A stretch of DNA of 64,000 nucleotides from Anaerolineaceae bacterium (lineage in GTDB: Bacteria; Chloroflexota; Anaerolineae; Aggregatilineales; Phototrophicaceae). The stretch's first letter is position 1. Every line of letters begins with the position of its first letter. Shown here piece by piece: positions 47,899 to 57,246 of the stretch. The DNA is taken from the NCBI GenBank assembly GCA_020634115.1, contig JACKCH010000022.1:11598-75597 (forward strand), written 5' to 3'. A program made the translations under genes and the position numbers. Below the pieces are notes generated by a model. It ran no database searches. It was not told the DNA's origin and saw only the letters and a program-made list of their open reading frames with translations.

Positions 47899-47927
47899 AA
47901 AACGGGGCGGCAGCGCCAACCCCGTTT
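47899..47927 (-). terminator. Rho-independent terminator after the DUF427 gene
   Basis: On the minus strand AACGGGG and CCCCGTT form a hairpin with a GC-rich inner part, followed by TTTTTGATT. It lies between the DUF427 stop (47992) and the glycosyltransferase start. Confidence 0.65.
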
Positions 47928-47947
47928 ATAGGGTGAATGTTTTCGCC

Positions 47948-47973
47948 GGGCGACCACGCCGAGGTGCCCCTAC
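47948..47973. repeat. Dispersed palindromic repeat, copy 6
   Basis: GGGCGACC and GAGGTGCCCCTAC are imperfect inverted arms ending in the family core, 19 bp past the DUF427 stop. Confidence 0.5.
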
Positions 47974-47991
47974 AGACTGCGATAACGTGCG

Positions 47992-48279
47992 TTACGCTTC
48001 CACCTTCACGCCGCGCCAGAAGGCAACATACCCGGTGATCTGTTTCGCGGCGTCTTTGGGATGCGGGTAGTACCAGGCTGCGTCCGGGTTCTCCTGGCCG
48101 TCTACCGCCACCGTGTAGTAGCTGGCGAGACCTTTCCAGGGGCAGGTCGTGTGCTTGCTGCTATCTGCGAAATACTGCTTATTGACCGAATCCGGCGGGA
48201 AATAGTGATTACCTTCCACCACAATCGTTTCGTCGCTCTCCGCCAACACCACGCCGTTCCAGGTTGCTTTCGCCATCAT
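47992..48279 (-). CDS. DUF427 domain protein
   Basis: 95 residues, the full length of the family. Typical blocks are MAKATWNGVVLAES, VEGNHYFPPDSV, TTCPWKGLASYYTV and AAWYYPHPKDAA followed by ITGYVAFWRGV. The domain is a small beta-tent fold of unknown function, common in bacteria and fungi. Tandem ATGs at 48279 and 48276 follow GGGAGAAG. It has its own terminator downstream. Confidence 0.92.
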   Translation of the reverse strand: MMAKATWNGVVLAESDETIVVEGNHYFPPDSVNKQYFADSSKHTTCPWKGLASYYTVAVDGQENPDAAWYYPHPKDAAKQITGYVAFWRGVKVEA

Positions 48280-48353
48280 GTTCTTCTCCCTCTTGTGATT
48301 AAAACCACCATTTTAGAGAGAGTAATCACTTTCTTTCTTACATTAATGGCGAC

Positions 48354-49184
48354 TTAACGATATCGCTGCTGTCCGGCTAAGATTTGCTGCAAGCGGAACA
48401 AATCCGTGCGCGAAGTCATATCCAGGCTGATCGGCGTCACGGAAACCTGTTTGGCGTACATCACCGTGTAGACATCCGAGTCTGGCTCGGCTTTAGCCGG
48501 GTCGGTCTTGTACTCGTAGCCAATGCGTCCCGCGTCTTGCAGCGTGATCCGTTCCGGGCGAGTCGGCCAGTACACCCGGCGGCGGGAGAGCCGAGTCGTG
48601 CGCCAGGGCGTTTCGTTTGTCGCGCCCCAGGGGACATCAATTTTCAGCACGTCTACATCGTCGGGCAGCAAGCGGTGTTCCAGCAAATACTGTCCGAACA
48701 ACCGGGTGAAGTGCGCCGCCGCGCAGAAGTCCACATCCTGCGAATAGGTCAGGTGCAGGTCTTTGGGAGTCTGCTGCGAAACCGCCAGCGCCGGGATTCC
48801 CATGCTGACCGCCTCCAGCGCTGCGCCCACCGTACCTGAGATGGTGACACCATTCCCGGTATTCTCTCCGTAGTTGATGCCGGAAACCACCAGCGCAGGC
48901 AGCCGGTCTGCAAGTTCGATTACCCCGTGCTGTACCGCCTGGGCTGGCGTGCCATCCACCGCAAAAGCCCGATGACCATCACCTTCCAGCGCCGTGATTT
49001 CATACGGGTAGATGCGGCCTTCGCTCTGGTTGGGCATACTGCGCCCCATGCCGGACTGCTGTTCGCGGGGGGCCACGACCAGGACTTCGCCCAGATCCAC
49101 AAAAGCCTTCGCCGCAGCCCATAGACCAGGCGATTCGATCCCATCGTCATTGGTAAATAGAATTAACGGACGTTCATTACTCAT
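48354..49184 (-). CDS. surE: 5'/3'-nucleotidase SurE
   Basis: 276 residues. A metal-dependent phosphatase that removes phosphates from nucleoside monophosphates and survival-stage metabolites. The metal site is in LFTNDDGIESPGL; the second set is APREQQSGMGRS; the third is VSGINYGENTG. A PVTPISLDMTS-like C-terminal strand (VSVTPISLDMTSRTD) completes the fold. Start ATG at 49184; no strong ribosome-binding site is seen. Confidence 0.95.
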   Translation of the reverse strand: MSNERPLILFTNDDGIESPGLWAAAKAFVDLGEVLVVAPREQQSGMGRSMPNQSEGRIYPYEITALEGDGHRAFAVDGTPAQAVQHGVIELADRLPALVVSGINYGENTGNGVTISGTVGAALEAVSMGIPALAVSQQTPKDLHLTYSQDVDFCAAAHFTRLFGQYLLEHRLLPDDVDVLKIDVPWGATNETPWRTTRLSRRRVYWPTRPERITLQDAGRIGYEYKTDPAKAEPDSDVYTVMYAKQVSVTPISLDMTSRTDLFRLQQILAGQQRYR

Positions 49185-49331
49185 CGAGTTTGTCTTATTT
49201 TTGCCTCACTCACTTGGACAACGCTCACGCGCATTGTATCCTAATCCTGATAACCTGTCTATTAACCATTCGGGTGATATGGTTTAATGTTTCGGGCCAT
49301 TGTCTTAACAGGGTAGGCAGGGATGACCGCT

Positions 49332-50571
49332 TTACTCACCACTATCACCGGAGTCGCCGGTATCGCTCCCACCATCGTCGTAGTACTCATCTCCGCTGTT
49401 ATCACCTGCGCCCGAATCGTCAGAAATGTCTCCGGTATCGCCAGAGTCGTCATAGTATTCGTCGGAATTGTCCTGCGTGTCACCGGAGTCATCATAGTAC
49501 TCGTCAGTCGTGTCCTGCGTGTCGCCCGTATCATCGTAAAAAGCGTCTTCATAATTGATGTCCCCGAATCCGGCATCCCCCCAGCTTTCGTCCCAGGCGT
49601 CCTCACCACAATCCGGCGTGCCGATCTCATCCAGCGGGCAGGAGTCGCCGCCCAACAGCCACGAGGCTTCTTCACAATCCGGGAATGGGCCTTCGCCACA
49701 TAACGGCTCATCACTATCCCATAGCTCGAACAGGGTGTCGAGTTCCTCATCGGTCAGCGGGTCGCTGATTTCGATGTCCTCATCCAGCGTATCTAGCGGC
49801 AGGGACTCGAATTCGTCTGTATCGCAACCGCCTGGTGAGTCCGGTTCGCCGTTACTTCCAGGTTTTCGTCCAGCGGCGCCTGATCTCCAGTCCCTGTACC
49901 ACCGGGTAAATATTTCCGGCATAGCGCATCACCGCTGCCCCTGGAGGGTGGAAACCCGTGGTCGCCGGGGCGCCTGAAAGTACACCGTCGAACCTATACT
50001 CATATCTACGCCATTGACCGAAAAGGTTACCTGTCCCACGCTCGGGTTTGTACCAGCAGCCCGCTTTGGGGTGCGTGGTTGCGGGGCGCATCGTTGACGC
50101 CGGTTTTCAAACAGAAAGCCTGCATCGGGCGCGAAGTGCTTCCCGGTGCAGTGGCACTGGCAATTTCCCACGTCGCCAAACAGCAGGAATGTCACGTTTT
50201 GTCCCGGCAGCGTGTCCGGTAGGTTGGCTGCAACCGCAGCAGCGCCACACCCCATTGGTCACTGGCGGTATTCATCGGACTGAGGCGCAAACTCTGGATC
50301 GCGGTGACATCAGCTATGTCGCCCACCTGTGCGAAATGAAAGTCCGCAACGCCCACTTCAGTGCCAGCCGTGATCGCCACATTCCGTAACAGGCCTGGTT
50401 GCGCCCGGTCTGCTGGCAGATCGAATGAGCGTGGTTAGCACCTGTTGACGATCACCGGGCAGTCATCCTGAGCGAAACCGGCCCACCGGCCAGCACCAGC
50501 AGGAGAAGCATAATAGCAGCCTGACGACGATCAGAATTTCTTTCAATATTATCTCGTAAGTATGCTTTCAT
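49332..50571 (-). pseudogene. Secreted protein with acidic Tyr-rich tail (frameshifted)
   Basis: ATG at 50571 opens a signal-peptide frame (RQAAIMLLLLVLAGGPVS) that stops after about 39 codons at a likely indel. Further sense appears in other frames: a GNCQCHCTGKHFAPDAGF stretch with three Cys/His residues, then VGQVTFSVNGVDMSIGSTVYF, and AVMRYAGNIYPVVQGLEI. From 49922 to 49332 the frame is intact. It has CDTDEFESLPLDTLDED and several cysteines, and ends in a low-complexity tail of EYYDDSGDT units. The middle (SVNGV, TVYF, GNIYPV) looks like a small beta domain. I do not recognise the family. The tail is strongly negative and could bind Ca2+ or cationic surfaces. Confidence 0.6.
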
Positions 50572-50698
50572 ATTAGCAGGCAGGAATCGGGCAAGTGGAC
50601 GCCCAGCGCCGCCGCAATTGTCCGATTTTGCCTATACTAAAACATCCAACAATGCACCGATTCATCATACTGGGTGACGAGTAGAGAGGGAAAGTACG

Positions 50699-52030
50699 AT
50701 GTCTCAGGCACGGCATAATGACCGGAAATACGCCATTGTCGTCGGGGTAGTATCGCCAAGGTTGTTTGCTGCCAGGGTCTCAGTGACTACTTTCAGCAAG
50801 CATCATCATCGAACGCGACCTTGCGTACGACGAGCCGGAATCGCGCAAAGGGCAGCCGCAAACCCGGCATTTGCATGGGCTGTTAGAACCGACCCGGCGC
50901 TTCATCCGCGACTATTTGCCCGGTGTCGAACAGGATTTACTGGATGGTGGGGCTTTGGTCGGGGACTTGGGGAGATGGTTCGCTGGTATCACTATGATAA
51001 TTACCAGTTGCAAACTCATCGGTATGATGCGCATGACGGTCAGTCGGCCTTCCTGGAGTGGCATATCCGCCGCTACGTCACCGCTGCCGTTTTCGTGACC
51101 CTGTTCGATGAAACGGCAGCGGATGAACTCTCACTGACGAAAATCATACGCGGTCATTGGCGTAAAGATTACCCCCGGCGGGAGACGAGGGAGGGAGCGA
51201 AACCCCGGAAGCTGATCTGGTGGTGGATGCCAGTGGGCGTGGTTCGCCACCCCTAAATGGCTGGTTCAGCCTGGACTACGCTACGCCCTCCGAAGATCAG
51301 GTCAAAGTGCATTTCTTACAGTGGACCGCGCTCACCAGCGCGCGACTCGGATGATGTCAAGGCGCTGATGGTCGCCCCACACCGCCCAAAGGAAAGCGCG
51401 GCGCATTCGCGTTTCCGATTGAAGGGATGCGCTGGATTGTCGCTGCGGGCGGTTGGCTGAACAACTTTCCCCAACTGATGAGGCCGGGTATTGAATTTAT
51501 TCGAGCTGCTCACGTCTGATGTCTATGACATCGTGAGCCAGTCCGGAACCGCTTTCGGATATCGTGTCGTACAAATACCCGTCCAGCCGCCGCTTTCGCT
51601 ATGATAGACTTGCCCGTTTCCTCGGATGGACTTCCTTGTGGTGGGGGACGCTATTGCCAGCTTTAACCCGATTTACGAGCAGGATGAGCAGCGCCGCCTT
51701 GTTGCGGTTGAAGTCCTGAACGAGACTCTAAACAGCCCGAGTTACGTGGCGCATGGCGTGAATTTTCCCGCTGCACCGCGAAGGTGATTGATCTGCCCCT
51801 GGCAGCTATCGGTTGGGGAGGATTTTCGCCATCCTGAGACAGAGCGGCAAGCGTCCTTTGGTACGAACCTCATCAACCGCTATGTGGCACAGGTACACCG
51901 GGCGACGCATCGTGACCCGGTGGTGTACGCACAGTTTCTCCAGGTGATGCACCTGCTGGCTCCGCCCTTGAGCCTGATGCAACCGCATATCGTCTGGCGG
52001 GTGTTCTGGGCAAGGGTCAACGGGGCGTGA
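50699..52030 (+). pseudogene. FAD-dependent oxidoreductase (frameshifted)
   Basis: ATG at 50699 after GAGAGGG begins ARHNDRKYAIVVG, the first strand of a Rossmann fold, whose glycine loop is lost to an indel. Sense continues as LFAARV, IERDLAYDEPESRKG and GQPQTRHLHGLLEPT (about 50810-50890), then DLLDGGALVGDLG, FLEWHIRRYVTA, FDETAADEL, ADLVVDASGRGSP and EDQVKVHFLQWTA. The C-terminal lobe has YKYPSSRRFRYDRLARFP, then FLVVGDAIASFNPIYEQ (the FAD-binding GD motif) and a long helical end closing at 52030. This fits flavin hydroxylase or geranylgeranyl-reductase-like enzymes of about 440 residues. About eight indels are required; residues between are well kept. Confidence 0.7.
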
Positions 52031-52057
52031 AGTTGATGGGTATGAGATTAACCGGGG

Positions 52058-52080
52058 GTAGGAGCGCAAGGCCTTGCGCC
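52058..52080. repeat. Dispersed palindromic repeat, copy 7
   Basis: GTAGGAGCGCAAGG and CCTTGCGCC form a near-perfect palindrome between the FAD oxidoreductase and the next repeat. One base differs from the GTAGGGGCG core. Confidence 0.5.
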
Positions 52081-52092
52081 AAAATCGCTCTT

Positions 52093-52190
52093 CTGACCCC
52101 TCCCCAGCCCTCCCCGCAAACGGGGAGGGAGCTGGTCAAATCAAGACCAACAAGTCTCCCCTGCTGGCGGGGGAGATTTAGAGGGGGTTC
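52093..52190. repeat. Double-hairpin intergenic repeat
   Basis: Two adjacent palindromes: CCCTCCCCG/CGGGGAGGG (52108-52129) and TCTCCCC/GGGGAGA (52155-52176), bracketed by CTGACCCCTCCCC and AGAGGGGGTTC. The layout resembles widespread CCCCTCCCC-type dispersed intergenic repeats of bacteria. Only one copy lies in this window. The PBP gene ends 67 bp further on. Confidence 0.5.
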
Positions 52191-52256
52191 AAAAGCCGTA
52201 GGCTAATGTCAATGCGAAGTTCTTATTTGCCCTATACCTGGCACCTTTAACCACAT

Positions 52257-55200
52257 TCATTGCACCATAAACGGGACTTCATATGGGGTTTGCAGGAAGC
52301 CGCCGCCCTGATCCACGATGACCAGCCGCATCCGGTAGCTGCCGGGCGCTAACCCCGGTACATACAAGTTTTCAAGCTGTCCATTGACGACATTTTCCGT
52401 ATGGGTTGTGCCAATCGTCACCCAGTCCGCGAAACCGCCGCCAATCACTTCCACCTTGTAGAATTTGCCCTGGTCGGCGGTAAACTGCACCGTCCCGATG
52501 ATGGGTGTTTCCCCGTTGAGAACCGCGTTTGGCTGTGGTGAGGTGATAATCGCAGTGGTCACTACCGGGCCATACCCTCCGCCGCCCTGCAGCAAGTCGG
52601 GACTACAGGCGATGGTCGGTAGGTAGGCCAGGCCGTTGTTCTGAGCATAACGTTCGGCGGCTGCCGCATCGGTAGCGAAAACAGGTGGTGTGATGAATAG
52701 CAGGTCTTGCGCTCCGGCGGCGCTGCCGGCCAATTCTGGCGGCACCTGACAGTATATTGGGGCGGGCGGTGGTGTTTCGCCCGGTTGGGTGGCGAACTGA
52801 ATGCTGCTCGCCAGACCAGGATCAAGCCGGAAAGCCAGCACCCGATATACACCCGGACTCACTTCGGTCAGCACCGGGCCGCCCGCCTGGTTGGCCTGCC
52901 GGGCTTGCGGTGGGGGATAATACATATTGCCATCCGCGTCTGGGATGCCTGCCGGGGTATCCAGCATCCATTCATTGATACGCGAGCAGTCGGTGGCCGG
53001 GTCACGTAGACGGCGCACATCACAGATTTGACGCAGGGAGACGCCGGACGGTGGCACAAGCTGGTCGTTCTGCAACTGTCCATTGACCGCGAATGAAGCT
53101 AACAGACTCTGGTCATTGTAAATACTGGTGATGACTCGATTCCAGATGGGCGCTGCACCCGTCAGCCCGGAGGAATTCACCATCGGCTCACCCCGACTGT
53201 TGCCGACCCACACGCCTACCGTGACATTGTGCGTATAGCCCATCGTCCAGTTATCTTTGACATCGTTCGTCGTACCGGTCTTGACCGACGTGAGCAGCGC
53301 CCCGGTGTTCAGTGCGCTATTCGCACCCATCGCGGCACTGCGGGCCACATTATCACTCAGAATATCGGAAATGATGAATGCGATACGCGGATCGAGTGCC
53401 TGTGTTCCAAAACCTGACCGGTTGACCGTCTGTTCCGTCTGGTTACCACGCGGGCAGCCGTTTTCATATTGGTACAGGATGGTGTCATCGTTATCCAGCA
53501 CGCAGAGAATCGCAGTGGTCGGCACATAAACACCCTGGTTTGCGAACACACTGTAGGCATTCGCCATTTCCACCAGCGAGATTTCCCCGCCGCCCAACGT
53601 GAGCGATAGCCCGTAACGGCTGGCGTCGTTCCCCAGGCTTTCCACGCCGAACCGCTGCATGAGTTCCAGCAGCCGGTCGACACCGATGCGCCGCAGCGTT
53701 TGTACTGCTGGGATGTTGTAGCTATTTGCGAGTGCGGTTCGCATAATCACTGGGCCGTGGAAACTGCGGTCATAGTTGACCGGCTCGTACGGCTGCTGGC
53801 CGGGAATGCCGATTTTGGTAGGCGTATCCCAGATCACATCCGCCGGAGTCAACCCGCTTTCGATTGAGGCGGAGTAGGTGAACGGTTTCATGGTGCTGCC
53901 TGGCTGCCGCAGTGCGATAGCGACATTCACGCGCCCATCAATCGCGTCATTGTTGTAGTCCACGCTGCCGACCATCCCCAGGATTTCCCCGGTTAGTGGC
54001 TTGAGAACGACAACCGCCGCGTTACTGACGTTGTTCGCCGTCAGCTTCGCCACCTGTTCCCGCATCGCCTGTTCGGTCAGTGTGTTGATCCGCAGGTCGA
54101 GTGTGGTATAGACCTGCCAGCCGCCCCCGGTGATTTCTTCCGGGCTGTAGCCGAGTTCTGTCATCAGGTCTTCAAGCTGGTTCTGGGCGTATACCGTAAA
54201 ATGAGGCGCTTGCAGTGACACCGCTGGGCTGGTGAAGGTGAGTCCCTGGCGCAGGGCGTCGTTACGCTGCTCATTGGTGATGTAATGATGGAGGACCATC
54301 CGGTCGAGTACTTGACGCCAACGGGCATACACCGCGTCCTGTACCGCCGGGTCGGGGTTCAGCGGGTCGAGTTCTGCTGGAGCTTGAGGTAGACCGGCCA
54401 GCAGTGCGGCTTCGCCCAGCGTGAGATCACCCACATTTTTGCCGAAAAACGTCTGAGCAGCAGCCTGTGCCCCATACGCTAGATTGCCGTAGTAAATTTC
54501 ATTCAGGTACAGCTCCAGGATGTTCTCTTTGCTCATCTTCTGCGTCAAGGCCAGCGCCAGCACGATTTCCTCAAGTTTGCGCTGGACGCTGCGTTCCGCG
54601 CGGTACTCAAAGTCAAAGAGAATGTTGCGGACAACCTGCTGCGTGATGGTGCTGCCGCCAGTCGAGCCTTCGCCAATGCCGACATATTGAGCAAAAGCGC
54701 GTAAAGTCGCCGGGACATCAATACCGGGGTTGGTGAAGAAGTTGTCATCTTCAATGGCGACAGAGGCGTCAATCAGGTTTTGCGGGAAGTCGGCATACTT
54801 CACTTTAGTGCGGCGGCCTTCGCCAAATGCTTCGTAAAGCTGAATACCGTTGCGATCATAGAAAAAGGTGCTTTGGAACGAGCGGTAGTTTTCGATACCT
54901 TGCAGTCGTTCACTGGTGAGTTCTTCAACCCGATTGTAGCCCCAAATCGTCAATCCTGCCGTGACGAGTGTCAGGCCACCGCAGAAGGTGACGAGCAGAC
55001 CGATCACAATCCAGATGCACCCAATGCGACTGCCACGCCGGGATTTGCGCCGTCGATTCTGCCCAGGTAGACGTGCCGCCTTGTCAGGGGCTGCCGGGCG
55101 TGCCGGAATCGGAGAAGCACTGCCCGGCTGGGTGGGCTGTGCTGGACGCTGAAACCGGGCATTCTCTACTCGCTGGACGGGCTGTGTCTGCTGTTGGTAA

Positions 55201-55565
55201 GCAGGCGGATAGTCCGGGCGGACGACTTCATGACGGGCGGTGCGATCCACTTCGCGGGGGACAGTATCGAAGCTCAGGAAATCGGGATTGGGGTCAAGCC
55301 CGGCGGTGCCGGGCAGGGTGGTGTCCACTTTTGGTTGCTCAGATTTAGGCTGCTCAGACCCGCTTTCCATGGGCATCGTGGGCTGCTGGTGAAAATCATC
55401 CTCTGCCGAGGCTTGCCACACTTCCGTACCGGGTATCAGATCGGCAGTTTCATCGTCATCCTCGGCATAATCTTCACTTTTGGGCAGGTGAAACGGCACA
55501 TCATCGTCTAAATTCTGATCGTCCATTTCATCCGGCACATTGCGCGGGTCAAATTCATCCGACAT
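52257..55565 (-). CDS. Class A penicillin-binding protein (transglycosylase/transpeptidase)
   Basis: 1102 residues. A long acidic and Pro/Gln-rich cytoplasmic N-terminus (1-175) precedes one membrane helix at about 183-208. The GT51 transglycosylase domain (about 225-420) has VAIEDDNFFTNPGID with the catalytic Glu, GGSTITQQVVRN and LYLNEIYYGNLAYGAQAAA. The transpeptidase domain (about 500-820) has the SxxK box in PGSTMKPF, SxN in NSYNIPA and KTGTTNDVKDNW. The C-terminus adds about 250 residues, with a CQVPPELAG stretch and a final Ig-like domain (PNAVLNGETPIIGTVQF). It polymerises lipid II and cross-links peptidoglycan. A divergent gene lies 215 bp upstream. Confidence 0.95.
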   Translation of the reverse strand: MSDEFDPRNVPDEMDDQNLDDDVPFHLPKSEDYAEDDDETADLIPGTEVWQASAEDDFHQQPTMPMESGSEQPKSEQPKVDTTLPGTAGLDPNPDFLSFDTVPREVDRTARHEVVRPDYPPAYQQQTQPVQRVENARFQRPAQPTQPGSASPIPARPAAPDKAARLPGQNRRRKSRRGSRIGCIWIVIGLLVTFCGGLTLVTAGLTIWGYNRVEELTSERLQGIENYRSFQSTFFYDRNGIQLYEAFGEGRRTKVKYADFPQNLIDASVAIEDDNFFTNPGIDVPATLRAFAQYVGIGEGSTGGSTITQQVVRNILFDFEYRAERSVQRKLEEIVLALALTQKMSKENILELYLNEIYYGNLAYGAQAAAQTFFGKNVGDLTLGEAALLAGLPQAPAELDPLNPDPAVQDAVYARWRQVLDRMVLHHYITNEQRNDALRQGLTFTSPAVSLQAPHFTVYAQNQLEDLMTELGYSPEEITGGGWQVYTTLDLRINTLTEQAMREQVAKLTANNVSNAAVVVLKPLTGEILGMVGSVDYNNDAIDGRVNVAIALRQPGSTMKPFTYSASIESGLTPADVIWDTPTKIGIPGQQPYEPVNYDRSFHGPVIMRTALANSYNIPAVQTLRRIGVDRLLELMQRFGVESLGNDASRYGLSLTLGGGEISLVEMANAYSVFANQGVYVPTTAILCVLDNDDTILYQYENGCPRGNQTEQTVNRSGFGTQALDPRIAFIISDILSDNVARSAAMGANSALNTGALLTSVKTGTTNDVKDNWTMGYTHNVTVGVWVGNSRGEPMVNSSGLTGAAPIWNRVITSIYNDQSLLASFAVNGQLQNDQLVPPSGVSLRQICDVRRLRDPATDCSRINEWMLDTPAGIPDADGNMYYPPPQARQANQAGGPVLTEVSPGVYRVLAFRLDPGLASSIQFATQPGETPPPAPIYCQVPPELAGSAAGAQDLLFITPPVFATDAAAAERYAQNNGLAYLPTIACSPDLLQGGGGYGPVVTTAIITSPQPNAVLNGETPIIGTVQFTADQGKFYKVEVIGGGFADWVTIGTTHTENVVNGQLENLYVPGLAPGSYRMRLVIVDQGGGFLQTPYEVPFMVQ

Positions 55566-55780
55566 GAACAGGCTGCTCCGTTGTGATCGTTCTTTGGTCT
55601 GTTTGTATTGTACAGTAGGCTGGCGTGGCGCGTCTACAGCGCCTGCCTGACGCTAAGACAACGGGTAGTAAACGGGTGAACAATCCTTCAACTACCCACA
55701 TGGATTCACAACCTGTAGCAAAGGTGGCGGTTGCTGGTTATTATTGGTGGAAGTATGTATGGGCGCGGAGAGTGAACATT

Positions 55781-57187
55781 ATGGAACTTAACCCGAATCG
55801 ATTCATGGAAACGGCGGTGATCGCGCTGGACGACATCCAGCTGCAAACCGCGCTGGATCGTGGTACCGGGAATGCTGACACGCGCCGCCGTGAAGTGTTT
55901 GCCGAACTAGATGCGCCCGATGCGCTGCGGCGTCAGGGACGGGCATCCCGGCTGCGGGCGATGGCGGATTTGCCGGATTTACTGGAACAACTAGAGCGCA
56001 ATATCACGGCCAACAATGGACATGTCCTCTGGGCGGTGGATGGCAACGAAGCCCGGCAGCATGTACTGGATATTTGCCGGAAGCACAACCTCAAACAGGG
56101 TGTGAAAAGCAAAAGCATGGCGACGGAAGAAATTAGCCTGTTGCCCGCTCTGGAAGCCGCCGGAATCACCATGCGGGAAACCGACCTGGGGGAATATATC
56201 GTCCAGTTGAGTGGCAGCCACCCCAGCCATATCATTATGCCGGTGATGCACATGACGAAAGGACAGGTTGGCGACCTGTTTGAACATGAATTAGGGATGC
56301 CGCCCACCAATGATGCCGCCGACATGACGGCGTTTGCCCGCAAGACCCTGCGGGAGGAATTCCTCGCGGCGGATTTTGGGATGAGCGGGGGAAATTTTCT
56401 GATTGCGGAAACCGGGACGCTGGTAATCGTCACTAATGAGGGGAACGGGCGCTTATCCGCCGGACTGCCCCCAGTCCATATCGCGGTGGTCGGCATTGAA
56501 AAGGTGATCCCCACCTGGGAAGACTTCGCCCCGCTGATCCAACTGCTGACGCGCAGTGCCACCGGCCAGCGCTTGAGTGTTTACGTCAATATGGTGAACG
56601 GCCCGGCGCGGGACGGCGAACCGGATGGCCCCCAGGAATTCTACCTGATCCTGATGGATAATGGACGGAGCGACATCTATGCCAGTGAGTATACCGAGGC
56701 GCTGGCGTGTATCCGCTGCGGTGCGTGTTTGAACACCTGCCCGATCTACCAGAATGTCGGCGGTCATGCTTACGGTTCGGTGTATTCCGGCCCGATTGGG
56801 GCGGTAATTACGCCGCTTCTGCAGGGAAAGGAAAACGCCTCGCAGCTTCCGTTTGCCTCGTCTTTATGCGGCGCGTGCCAGGCAGCCTGCCCGGTCATGA
56901 TTAACCTGCCCGATATGCTGCTCAGGCTGCGGCGGGACTTGCAGGCTGAACAAGACCCGTCGTGGCGCTTTGGGTTAAAGGCCTGGGCGTTTGGGATGCA
57001 GCACCCGCTCTTATTCGAGATAGGCGGTAAAGCTGCCAGCGCCGCCAGTCGCGCACTGGCCGAAACCGCCGGGAGCGACCACCTGGAGAACCTGCCATAC
57101 CCGTTAAGCGGTTGGACAGATTACCGCGATTTCCCGCCATTTGCTGAACAGTCTTTCCATGACTGGTGGCGCAAGAACCGCAAGTAA
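55781..57187 (+). CDS. LutB-like iron-sulfur protein (LUD domain)
   Basis: About 468 residues, the usual LutB length. The N-terminal LUD domain (about 65-290) contains MATEEISLLPALEAAG and SGGNFLIAETGTLVIVTNEGN. The ferredoxin part has two 4Fe-4S motifs: CIRCGACLNTCP and CGACQAACP. LutB works with LutA and LutC in L-lactate oxidation. Neither partner is in the window, so it may act with distant genes or in another electron-transfer role. ATG at 55781 follows GGAGAG; the frame opens at 55625 but those residues look non-coding. The next gene starts 59 bp later. Confidence 0.9.
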   Translation: MELNPNRFMETAVIALDDIQLQTALDRGTGNADTRRREVFAELDAPDALRRQGRASRLRAMADLPDLLEQLERNITANNGHVLWAVDGNEARQHVLDICRKHNLKQGVKSKSMATEEISLLPALEAAGITMRETDLGEYIVQLSGSHPSHIIMPVMHMTKGQVGDLFEHELGMPPTNDAADMTAFARKTLREEFLAADFGMSGGNFLIAETGTLVIVTNEGNGRLSAGLPPVHIAVVGIEKVIPTWEDFAPLIQLLTRSATGQRLSVYVNMVNGPARDGEPDGPQEFYLILMDNGRSDIYASEYTEALACIRCGACLNTCPIYQNVGGHAYGSVYSGPIGAVITPLLQGKENASQLPFASSLCGACQAACPVMINLPDMLLRLRRDLQAEQDPSWRFGLKAWAFGMQHPLLFEIGGKAASAASRALAETAGSDHLENLPYPLSGWTDYRDFPPFAEQSFHDWWRKNRK

Positions 57188-57246
57188 CATACTCCACGTT
57201 GCTATGGCACGCTTGCTCGGGTGAGCGGCGCTGTGTAGGTAGGTCA

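Noticed and set aside
49355..49545. Short regularly spaced repeats, CRISPR-like at first sight
   Set aside because: They keep a codon frame and encode EYYDDSGDT units; spacers are not unique and no cas gene is near.
52093..52190. Terminator pair of the PBP gene
   Set aside because: Neither hairpin is followed by a T-run in the PBP direction, and the layout fits a dispersed repeat better.
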